64,000 nucleotides of DNA, taken from NCBI GenBank assembly GCA_006247105.1, contig CM016926.1, forward strand, positions 2,046,001 through 2,110,000. The letters are read 5' to 3'. The translations under genes and the position numbers were made by a program. Shown here piece by piece: positions 47,036 through 55,225 of the stretch; the stretch's first letter is position 1, and each line of letters opens with the position of its first letter. This DNA comes from Giardia muris. Its lineage: Eukaryota; Fornicata; Diplomonadida; Hexamitidae. The notes below the pieces were generated by a model. That model saw nothing but the letters and a program-made list of their open reading frames with translations, was not told where the DNA came from and did no database searches.

Positions 47036-49991
47036 AGAGGTTTGCGATGGCATCTTGTAATATCTCCTTCGTGCGGGTGCCATAATCCGGAAGTCGGGTC
47101 TTGATCTGGATGGTAGGACTGGTGTCACTCCCAATGTATCCTTCTGGATAGACGCCACCATTCTCAATTAGGATGGGCATGCTAGTCAATCCGGAAAAGG
47201 TGACGACAATCCCCGAAATCGGTAATGGTCGGTCTGCGTCACTCACCGTTGCCCATAGGTCTTGGTATAGCATACTTGGGTCCATATCGAAGTAGTTACT
47301 ATAATTGACATGGTGATAGGCGTCCCAGATGAGTTCCGGCTCGTATAGATGAATCGCCCACGCCATTGGGCTCAGGTGTTCCGGGGGTTCGCGCAGCTCA
47401 TGCCCTATCTCACGCCTTCGTTCTTCCAGTTGTGTCTGGAGTTCTCGAAGACGGTTTGGGACGGCCTTCCGTCTCGGCGTCCCGGATGTACGGCTATAGA
47501 AGTATTGTGTACGTTCTTCCGCCTCAAGAATCTTCAAGCTACGCAACGCCTTGTCAATGAATTGTCTTTCCTTAAGAAGACCGGGCAAGCGAACACAAGG
47601 GACATCATACCTGCTGATAATCGAACGGATCGGCCGGATGCACGACGGAATGATCTCGATTAGCTCGACTTTTGATACACGTGCACGAGAAACGATGCGT
47701 TGAGTCGTCTCGTTCGCGGCAGTCTCGGCGATCGTTGCGATACGTCCCAGTTGGCCCAGGTTCAGGTCTTCCTCGTCAACGAGCTTATTCACGGTATCGG
47801 AGAACATACTGGCGATCCGCCTAGGAAGCTCAAGAGTCAGCTGTGAGAAGATAGAGCTAATTTGGAGGGTTTCTGGCAGAAGCTCCTTGGTGAAGGAGAT
47901 CAACGAGTCTCTATCGTACTGACGCCTACAATAATGCTCTGGGATGGGTGGGATGTTAAAGGCCTCCGTCTTAACCGAAGCCTCTCCTTGTAGCCGTGAA
48001 TCAGTCGAGATAATGGCCATGATCCCATATTTGGCGAACAGATCTCGTTGCATCAGCTCCAAGAAGCGATGTAAGACCTCCCCAGGTATGTCCTCGCTCC
48101 TTTCGAGCCCGAAGACCGCACAGAGCTGAGAGGGCTGTAGGCATGCACATGTACCGCTGTCCCCTTGAACGATTGGGACATCCAGGCGTGGATAAATGGC
48201 CTCGGGGACAGTGAAGGTGTCATCAATCGCAGCCGCGTTGCAAAAGTAACAGGGGCACAAGGGCTTGATTAAGAAGGAAAGGGAATGGCCTGGGACCGGA
48301 TCTCCATCTAGATCCGTGCAGGTCGAGGCGAGAATAGAGGCGGAGTGAAGAAACGGCCCTAGGAGTAGTCGAGAGTGTTGCGTCCGGGCCGTCTGCAGCA
48401 TCAGCCGCGTTACCTCACGAAAGATGCTATGTTCATACGAGGTGGGATCGAGGATTGCGGCAGCGAGGCGCGTGGCAGTATCGAACTCTTGATACGTTAG
48501 AAGACGCTCAAGAGCGTGCGGTAGCAGGTAAAAGTATCGTTCCTTGGGCGTGGATAAGCTTAGAAACTCCGGGATGTTTCCCTTGAGCTCGAGAAGAATG
48601 CGAACGTCATGTGGAAAGATCGGGCTGTACTCCGCAGTCTTTGCATTGGTGCTCGATGCGTTAAGCGTGGCACTCATGAGCTCTGGATGTGCTTTGAAGC
48701 AGAAGAAACATAGACCCTCAAGAGTTGAGGACGGTGATGGGGGTGAGAAGAAAAGAAGGTCTCCCATCTTCCCCGTATGGGAAAGTACAGATGAGTCATG
48801 CGTTTCAATGCAAGACGAAATGTCACTTAGGGTCTGAGAAGTTGAGGATAAGCTTGATTCAACAGGTGGTGCGCATCCAGTCAAAAGGGGGCCAACCACC
48901 TTCGAAACGATGCTTGTTGCTATGGAGATCACCTCATGCTGCAGATCCTCGGAATACTTGAATGAGCTTAGACGACCCTTGACCTCATTGACGACCTGGC
49001 TTGTACAGTCATAGATAACCTCACCAAACGGATCCCGTGGTCGAAAGCACGGCTGATGATCCAAGGAGCCCGTTCTTGAGGTGGATAGGAGGTCGATCCA
49101 GTAAGAGAGTGCTGACCCCGAACGAGTGAAGAGGACGGGCCGTAGAAAGGAGTCGCTAGTATAGTTCCGAATGATGGCACTTATTGCAAGCTCTGAGTGA
49201 TAGTTCTGAGTTCCTTTCCGTAAGGCCTTCGGATTAAGTCGACTCCGTCCGATGTCAGGAGGGATACTATAGATATCGTGCCCATATTGCTCGAAATAGA
49301 GTGGGTCTGTAAAGATGGAGTAGATGGCCATCGTTCCTAGAGCATCAAGGGTGGCAAGATCGAAGTGACTAAAACGGGCCTCAATCTGCAAGTTCAACAG
49401 CCTACGGTAGTAGCTCCCAAGAAGGACGTCATATGGGGCCTGTGGTCTTGCATAATAGACAGCCTTCTTATTAAGAGAGAGGGAATCAGTATCGACGTCA
49501 ACCATGTGTTCCAAGGCTTCCTGGATGGCTGCATCAGCCCAGTTTCCGGACAGCTGTCGCAACTCACGTAATTCAGACTCAGACCGACGCCCATGTCCAA
49601 TACTGGAGGTATCATTGAGTCTTTCGACGATCTCCAAGAGGACGTGTCTGCGGATATATGCAAGGTCAGAGACGTCTTCTTCATCGGACGAGTTATCAGA
49701 CTGAGAAGGATGATTGAAGGAGGATTGATGAAATTCTTGTAGAAGCTTCGGGGTGGGCGCTAATGCTCGTTCAAGGATCTGGACCCCCATCCCGATGATT
49801 TCTGGCGGTTCTAGACCGGAATGTAACGGGTAATTGGGTGCCCCCTTAGGGACTCCCAGCTCAGGGTTATCATGTCCGATGAGGATACCGATCGAAGAGT
49901 CGAATCCGCTACTGTAAATGAACTGATGGGCGAGCTTATAGCCAAGTAGGGGCTCCGAAATAGCTGAGGTGAAGTAAAGGTGTTGAGCCAT
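47022..49991 (-). CDS. Hypothetical protein (989 aa)
   Basis: Uninterrupted frame from ATG 49991 (TTTAAATGGC). No family recognised. There are cysteine pairs around residues 420-430 (LCFFCFKAH) and 590-630 (CPCYFCNAA; CACLQPSQLC) that could bind metal, a Ser-rich stretch (about 375-415) and a helical C-terminal third. No signal peptide or membrane helix. Its last 14 nt overlap the 3' end of the CFAP65-like gene, and its ATG lies 7 bp from the divergent ABC transporter ATG. Confidence 0.82.
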   Translation of the reverse strand: MAQHLYFTSAISEPLLGYKLAHQFIYSSGFDSSIGILIGHDNPELGVPKGAPNYPLHSGLEPPEIIGMGVQILERALAPTPKLLQEFHQSSFNHPSQSDNSSDEEDVSDLAYIRRHVLLEIVERLNDTSSIGHGRRSESELRELRQLSGNWADAAIQEALEHMVDVDTDSLSLNKKAVYYARPQAPYDVLLGSYYRRLLNLQIEARFSHFDLATLDALGTMAIYSIFTDPLYFEQYGHDIYSIPPDIGRSRLNPKALRKGTQNYHSELAISAIIRNYTSDSFLRPVLFTRSGSALSYWIDLLSTSRTGSLDHQPCFRPRDPFGEVIYDCTSQVVNEVKGRLSSFKYSEDLQHEVISIATSIVSKVVGPLLTGCAPPVESSLSSTSQTLSDISSCIETHDSSVLSHTGKMGDLLFFSPPSPSSTLEGLCFFCFKAHPELMSATLNASSTNAKTAEYSPIFPHDVRILLELKGNIPEFLSLSTPKERYFYLLPHALERLLTYQEFDTATRLAAAILDPTSYEHSIFREVTRLMLQTARTQHSRLLLGPFLHSASILASTCTDLDGDPVPGHSLSFLIKPLCPCYFCNAAAIDDTFTVPEAIYPRLDVPIVQGDSGTCACLQPSQLCAVFGLERSEDIPGEVLHRFLELMQRDLFAKYGIMAIISTDSRLQGEASVKTEAFNIPPIPEHYCRRQYDRDSLISFTKELLPETLQISSIFSQLTLELPRRIASMFSDTVNKLVDEEDLNLGQLGRIATIAETAANETTQRIVSRARVSKVELIEIIPSCIRPIRSIISRYDVPCVRLPGLLKERQFIDKALRSLKILEAEERTQYFYSRTSGTPRRKAVPNRLRELQTQLEERRREIGHELREPPEHLSPMAWAIHLYEPELIWDAYHHVNYSNYFDMDPSMLYQDLWATVSDADRPLPISGIVVTFSGLTSMPILIENGGVYPEGYIGSDTSPTIQIKTRLPDYGTRTKEILQDAIANLFTPS
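47031..47036 (+). terminator. Poly(A) signal AGTGAA of the CFAP65-like gene
   Basis: Overlaps the TGA stop and lies within the last codons of the convergent gene on the other strand. Confidence 0.75.
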
Positions 49992-49998
49992 TTAAATC
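49992..49998. promoter_or_regulatory. 7-bp gap between divergent ATGs
   Basis: The bases TTAAATC are all that separates start codons on opposite strands. Both genes are long and intact. The two transcripts must start within or across each other's coding sequence. Confidence 0.6.
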
Positions 49999-52509
49999 AT
50001 GAGTTCTCATATCAGGTTCCGTGCACACCTGCTTGCCACGCTAAGGCTTCTAACCCTTATACGGCGGAAGCATCTGGTGGGGTACCTGGTTAACGTCGGT
50101 ATCGGCCTCCTATTCCCCTTGATCTTGACTCTTGGAGTAACTAGTAATGCCCCTAAAGCGGAGTTCACACTCATGGACTTGGACCTTCATTCCGCATGCA
50201 TTTCCGAAGGGCCATGTTATACCTTTGCATGGGGTCCCGTTGATAACATCCTGGCACGAGATGTCTCTCAGAAGCTCTTCACCATTACTCAGAAGTACAT
50301 GAAACAGGACGTCACAGACATCGGGTTCAATTATTATAAGGATATGGTTGACTTCCTTGGTGGAGATGGCCTTGGACATGTCGGAGTTGGTTTCTTTCTT
50401 GATGTACACACTTCCGAGGTCAGGTTATTTGTCAATGGGAAGACCTCAAACATACCCTATGTTTCCGATACTAGCTTGCAGAAGTCCCCACTCCTCTTAC
50501 TTCAAGCCATATTGAATGAGTGTTTCCATGGACAAACTCCTATCAAGGTCACCTTCCGTGATACGATGAGTAAGTTCTACCAGGACTTGAACACGACGAG
50601 CATAGCCATCGTCTCGATGAGCTTCATCGTCTCTGGCCTATATACGCTTTCCACCATGGGGTTGATAAAGAGCGACCGAAGGCTTGAATACTTGATCTGC
50701 CATGGCCTGGATAGAAGCGCATATATCACTGGAGCCTTCATCTTCTCCGTTTGCGAATTGAACTTGATGCTTCTTGGTACCATTGGGCTTGCATATATCC
50801 TGAAGCTTGGGTCTCCTAGCAATCCCACCCTCACCTTTGTCGTCTTTCTCTTCTCCCTACCATCTATTGCGTCTCAAAATGGTTCTTGGGCTCTCTTCTG
50901 TTCCGCTTCCATCAAGAAGCCTAACACGATGAACCTCGTCTTCTTTCTGCCATCCGTCTTCGTCTCCGTTGTTCAAATGATTCTGGTCTTCACACTGGGG
51001 ACTCAACAAATGGAGACGCAGCAACTATGGCAGATCGCCTCGGTCTTTCTTTCCATCATCTTCCCGCCCTTCGGTGGGAGCTCGTACTTTGCAGCAGCTA
51101 GTAGAGTGTTTCAACAGGATTTGATGTCATACACGTTCCTTGGACGGGAAATGGCCGTTTCGGAGGGCCTGCTATTATCGACCTCGCTTTATCCTAGTCT
51201 TTTGTCCTTTGCGTTGGCCGGTATCCTGTCGACGATCCTGTACTTTTTCTTGGCCCTATTTCAAGTATACACCTCTCCGGCCTCGGACGTTCCGAAGCCT
51301 AGGAAGTCCATCGTACACCTTTGGCCGTACCTTCGTGGTCGATTAAGAGAGGCCGAGGTTCCAGATGAGTACGCTGTTATCCTTCGGGATGTTTCCGTCT
51401 ATTTTAGGCAGAAGCAGAAGACTGGTAATAAGCCTACTGGAGAGGTTCTTCGCGGAGCAATTTATACGTCCAATGGCGTGCAGATGACTACCCAAGGCTT
51501 TCAGGTGAGGGAGAACGACCGCAGAGCCTTAGATCACCTCTCGCTTCGGTTACCCTATAATACCATTGTTGGACTTCTTGGAGTCAATGGCTCTGGAAAG
51601 ACCACTCTACTCAAGGCGTTACAAGGCATTCAGAAGCCAACAACTCAGAAGTACTTGAAGGACCCTTACAAGGACGTCGCCATTGGAAAGATCTGTCTTC
51701 TTGGAGGGTATGACCCCACAACCGCTCAAGAAGCTTTGTACTCCTCTCGACACGTCTCTCTCGTATTCCAGGAAAATATCCTCTTCCCCTCGTTCACCAT
51801 GAAGGAACAGCTCGACTTCATCTCATATCTCTTTCTATATGACCTTCCTGGTGAGAAACGGCACGAAATCGTCGCAGAGTGCTTAGAAAAGATGGACTTG
51901 ACAGCCCAATTGGCTCAGAAGGTGGAGACTCTATCGGGTGGACAGAAAAGACGCCTGAATATTCTGATGTCGATGCTCTTAGCCGAGGCAGGGTTTGCAC
52001 GGCTCCTCATCATGGATGAGCCCACTTGTGGGGTTAATGTTGAAGCCCAATTCCTCCTATGGAAATACCTTCATCATCTAAAGGAACGTGCACGTAGACT
52101 GGATCAACGCTTTTGTGTGATCATCACGACTCACCTGTTCGAGGAGGTGGAGGAGTTGTGCGAGGATATCGTCATGATGAAGAATGGAAGGTTGCTTGCA
52201 GTAGGTAGTCAGCTCTTCTTCAAGACGCACTTCGGTAGAGGCTACACGCTCTCAATAACTGGGGCTGATGAGACTAAGCTTGTGGAACTGGCTAACCGTT
52301 TCGACTTGGAGCTAAAGGGGAACGCTCTCTTGGTGGACTTCGCTCATGAATCGATAATCCCGGACGTCATCGAGGCCTTACTTGAGCAAGGTATTTCACC
52401 GAGTAATTTCACCTTCCATACAGAGTTGTTATCCGACCTCTTCTTACGTGAACAGTTAAAGGATGTCCCTGAAACTCCCTCAGTCGAGCATCCTTGGCTC
52501 CTTCCTTAG
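49999..52509 (+). CDS. ABCA-like ABC half transporter
   Basis: 836 aa. One transmembrane domain (first helix about residues 25-50, a 150-residue exoplasmic loop, then about five helices between 205 and 425), followed by one nucleotide-binding domain. The latter has Walker A (GVNGSGKTT, about 528-536), a Q-loop (LVFQENILFPS), signature LSGGQKRRL (about 646), Walker B (LLIMDEPTCGVN, about 668-679) and an H-loop (ITTHLFEE, about 710). All catalytic residues are present. The domain order, large first loop and the FGRGYTLSI segment after the H-loop resemble the ABCA lipid transporters. As a half molecule it would have to dimerise. Substrate unknown. Confidence 0.9.
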   Translation: MSSHIRFRAHLLATLRLLTLIRRKHLVGYLVNVGIGLLFPLILTLGVTSNAPKAEFTLMDLDLHSACISEGPCYTFAWGPVDNILARDVSQKLFTITQKYMKQDVTDIGFNYYKDMVDFLGGDGLGHVGVGFFLDVHTSEVRLFVNGKTSNIPYVSDTSLQKSPLLLLQAILNECFHGQTPIKVTFRDTMSKFYQDLNTTSIAIVSMSFIVSGLYTLSTMGLIKSDRRLEYLICHGLDRSAYITGAFIFSVCELNLMLLGTIGLAYILKLGSPSNPTLTFVVFLFSLPSIASQNGSWALFCSASIKKPNTMNLVFFLPSVFVSVVQMILVFTLGTQQMETQQLWQIASVFLSIIFPPFGGSSYFAAASRVFQQDLMSYTFLGREMAVSEGLLLSTSLYPSLLSFALAGILSTILYFFLALFQVYTSPASDVPKPRKSIVHLWPYLRGRLREAEVPDEYAVILRDVSVYFRQKQKTGNKPTGEVLRGAIYTSNGVQMTTQGFQVRENDRRALDHLSLRLPYNTIVGLLGVNGSGKTTLLKALQGIQKPTTQKYLKDPYKDVAIGKICLLGGYDPTTAQEALYSSRHVSLVFQENILFPSFTMKEQLDFISYLFLYDLPGEKRHEIVAECLEKMDLTAQLAQKVETLSGGQKRRLNILMSMLLAEAGFARLLIMDEPTCGVNVEAQFLLWKYLHHLKERARRLDQRFCVIITTHLFEEVEELCEDIVMMKNGRLLAVGSQLFFKTHFGRGYTLSITGADETKLVELANRFDLELKGNALLVDFAHESIIPDVIEALLEQGISPSNFTFHTELLSDLFLREQLKDVPETPSVEHPWLLP

Positions 52510-52954
52510 TCTTCCCTCTCACTCCCTCAGTGCTTATTCCTGCCTACTACAATCGGCCCCTTCGCTTGGCCAGAGTCCCCCAGACCCCGTGCTCGATTCG
52601 CGATGGTCAGTGCACTTCCCACCCACTCGTTTCCTTTCTTCTCCATGTACTATTATGGTCTCCGGTGAACTGTTATCAACTAGGTTCTCCCTATACACTC
52701 GCCCCCCACGCCCCCTTGGTTTCCGGTTCGGCCCCTCTCGAACCACGGTAATTCGTACTCGAGACTTTCTAATTCCTGAGTCATGAGAGATCATCCGTAT
52801 GAGTCTTTGCATCAGTCGAGGGAGGTTCCGCGCAGAGATCCCAGGGACGTATAGGCGCACGCGCATTTATATCTCCGCGGTGTAGACAGGATACTGTTGG
52901 CTCTCCATACCTCATTGCTCCGAAAAAAGAGCGAAGAGACTGCAAAAATTGATA
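52510..52954. other. 445-bp intergenic region, no gene called
   Basis: Pyrimidine-rich first half; an A-rich initiator (GCAAAAATTGATA) immediately before the next ATG. No AGTRAA signal close to the ABC transporter stop, no tRNA, and no ncRNA processing motif on either strand. Short open frames here show no recognisable domains. Confidence 0.5.
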
Positions 52955-54409
52955 ATGAACGTTATTCTCCTGCATCAGCCGAGGGATGGGGTCCCCTGTG
53001 AAATGGAGGCGACCCTTGAGTGTAGGGTCCTCGAGCACGGGAGCGCAGTCGAGTTGACCCTCTCCAGCGTCGCCGACATGTTCTTTCTCTTCGAGGTCAT
53101 CATTGGCCGTGACCCGAACCCTAACGTGTTCTCGGCCACAACCTTCGATTCCCTTCACCCGGCTAGCCTCCCGACGGTTCTCGCAGAGGATATCGTCCCA
53201 AACCTGAGCCGCAATCCCGAGCGGGCAGGTGTTGGTTGCGATATCTGCCTCCTGGAGTCGAACGCGTCGAACGCAACGCTCCAGTTCATGACAGTGCGTC
53301 CACACATGCGTGTTCCCTTCTTCAAGGTCCTGTTGCAACGGGGTTCTGACCACTCAATAGCAAGACACATAGCAGCCAAAGCGGCGGCCCTCGAAGTCCG
53401 CTTGGGCACAGAGCTGAATGACTTGCAGGCCAGATGCTCATGCCTTGAGGCGGATAAGGCTGCAGCGGTCTCCCAACAAACCGCTCTCGAGACACGGCTC
53501 ACACATCTCATTCAGTCCCATCGGGAAACAGAGCTAGAGATGGAGCGAAGGATAGAGGCCCTGAGGGTTGAGAACACAACTCTCCAGGAGGTGAAGCGAG
53601 AGCTGGAGCGAGATCTAGCGGGAATCCACTCGCAGCTGGAGAAACAAAGTCATACGGCTGGTGCATCGTCCGAGCTTCTGCGGGGGGAGATCACTAACCT
53701 CAAGAGTCGAATCATGGAGCTTGAGCAAACGGTGGCCCGCCAGGAGAGACAATTAGCGGAGGAACGTCTCGCCTCGAGCACGGAGATAGCTCGATTACAG
53801 GGTGAAAACTCATCCTTGCGGACGCGTCTTACCGCAGGAGAGGCCACACGGCGGACAGCCACGCCTCTTCGTAGTGCCTCAACTGATATCAGTACCGCCT
53901 CCTCTGCTAGTAGGCCGCGGTCCACAGACTCGGGGCGCAGGCAGACAGTTCGGTTTGTCTCGGGAGTTTCCGGGATGCAGGATCCGGACCTTACCGAGAG
54001 CTCCTTAGACACGAAAAACACTGGAGACCGGGCACGTAGCACGAATGCACGCAACATCCTCGCAAAGTACGGAATTTACAGCCGAATGGACTCACAAGCC
54101 GGGTCAATCCCCCCCAAGCCGACAATTCCCACTCCTGGCAACACTACTGAAGCGGTACGGCAGCGTCTACGCAATCTCGAGCTCCGGACGACTGCTCCGA
54201 TGCAATCGGCCACGTCAGGAGCGGCTCCCTTACAGGCGGGAGAGCGGGTCACGATGAAAACGGCGAATGACGTGCTTTCCAAATACAGTGTAACGTCGAC
54301 AGGGTCGTCGGCTAATTCAGGTACGATGAGTCTCTCGCACTCGACGCTCAGCCTTCTTCAGAAGCACCTGCCTCATTATCAGAGCACCAGTCAAAGTAGT
54401 GGCCATTGA
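52955..54409 (+). CDS. SAS6: SAS-6-like centriole/basal-body assembly protein
   Basis: 484 aa. The N-terminal 145 residues match the SAS-6 head: FFLFEVIIGRDPN, then LPTVLAEDI, and a last helix entry FKVLLQRGSDHSIARHIAA that parallels the conserved 'L.f.PGnD..ik..La' of SAS-6. A coiled coil follows (about 145-300, rich in Glu/Leu/Arg heptads), then a Ser/Thr-rich disordered tail. SAS-6 dimers form the ninefold cartwheel of basal bodies; Giardia has eight flagella. ATG 52955 is chosen over TTG 52949. The gene ends 7 bp from the convergent SET gene. Confidence 0.75.
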   Translation: MNVILLHQPRDGVPCEMEATLECRVLEHGSAVELTLSSVADMFFLFEVIIGRDPNPNVFSATTFDSLHPASLPTVLAEDIVPNLSRNPERAGVGCDICLLESNASNATLQFMTVRPHMRVPFFKVLLQRGSDHSIARHIAAKAAALEVRLGTELNDLQARCSCLEADKAAAVSQQTALETRLTHLIQSHRETELEMERRIEALRVENTTLQEVKRELERDLAGIHSQLEKQSHTAGASSELLRGEITNLKSRIMELEQTVARQERQLAEERLASSTEIARLQGENSSLRTRLTAGEATRRTATPLRSASTDISTASSASRPRSTDSGRRQTVRFVSGVSGMQDPDLTESSLDTKNTGDRARSTNARNILAKYGIYSRMDSQAGSIPPKPTIPTPGNTTEAVRQRLRNLELRTTAPMQSATSGAAPLQAGERVTMKTANDVLSKYSVTSTGSSANSGTMSLSHSTLSLLQKHLPHYQSTSQSSGH

Positions 54410-54416
54410 TTACTGA

Positions 54417-55181
54417 TCATGGTCGAACACGACGAGGTGCATCGATGAAACCTCTGCAGAGTTCCGAGCCGCAATGGCATGGGTACTCAGGCCTATTTCT
54501 CGGGTCGTGGTGGAACGCATAATCGAAGGAGAGCTCCTCATCACACGAGATATCTTTAGAGGCAACAACGGCAGCGCGCGGTTCATCCCCAACATACCAG
54601 AGCTCGATGATGCAATTGGGGTCGCAAGAATGGTTGATGAAGCGTGCCTCGTTGGCCTTATGCCGGGCATCGATGAACATATCATTCTCTAAAGCCATGA
54701 AGTAAAGGTGCCCGGTAGTCTTGGCCTTTCTCCGCATACACTCCTCCCGAGTGATAACCTCACCAACGTACTCCGTCACAAGAGTCCCCTTCATGATCGC
54801 TTCCATCGCGAAGAGACCAAGGCCTTTAATACCGGCCGGTCTAATCTCTGTTTTTGCATATTGCCGCCGTTGAAGACGTTGGTTCCCACAGTCTTCCGAA
54901 CCTCTGGCCAGACACTCACATTGTAGTCTTCTAACCTTACAATTCGAACCGCAAAGCCCATCGCAACTGCAGCTCAGAAAGGTATCTCTTGCACGGCTAG
55001 GACGGCGGCAACCGACATAGATGTTTGCGTGGATTCGCTTGTACTTAACTACCGGTTTCGCGGAAGCTGGAAGCTTGGCTACGACCTTTGCTAAGACCCG
55101 CTCGGTAAATGCCTTCTCCACAGCCTTGCTTGGCGGGATCTTGAAGCTCCGGATCTCTACATGCACGGCATTCTTCCCCAT
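54417..55181 (-). CDS. SET-domain histone lysine methyltransferase (SET2/ASH1-like)
   Basis: 254 aa. A cysteine-rich pre-SET/AWS region (CSCDGLCGSNCKVRRLQCEC, about residues 71-90, then CGNQRLQRRQYAKTEI) precedes the SET domain: GLGLFAMEAI, EYVGEVI, substrate/SAM motif NHSCDPNC (about 184-191), the catalytic segment LSFDYAF, and post-SET zinc ligands CHCGSELCRG. All key motifs are present. AWS-SET-post-SET order is that of SET2/NSD/ASH1 enzymes, which methylate H3K36; the site is inferred from the family. It is short, with no extra reader domain. The ATG context is less A-rich than elsewhere. Confidence 0.88.
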   Translation of the reverse strand: MGKNAVHVEIRSFKIPPSKAVEKAFTERVLAKVVAKLPASAKPVVKYKRIHANIYVGCRRPSRARDTFLSCSCDGLCGSNCKVRRLQCECLARGSEDCGNQRLQRRQYAKTEIRPAGIKGLGLFAMEAIMKGTLVTEYVGEVITREECMRRKAKTTGHLYFMALENDMFIDARHKANEARFINHSCDPNCIIELWYVGDEPRAAVVASKDISCDEELSFDYAFHHDPRNRPEYPCHCGSELCRGFIDAPRRVRP

Positions 55182-55219
55182 GCACTCGCAAAGGTCAAAA
55201 TTTCAACTCGTCCTAAGAA

Positions 55220-55225
55220 TTCACT
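55220..55225 (-). terminator. Poly(A) signal AGTGAA of the 811-aa pseudokinase gene
   Basis: Overlaps the stop codon, 39 nt before the SET gene ATG. Confidence 0.75.

Noticed and set aside
52534..53353. Minus-strand frames of 110 and 190 codons before and over SAS-6
   Set aside because: No A-rich initiator, no domains; the longer one mirrors the SAS-6 head region on the opposite strand.
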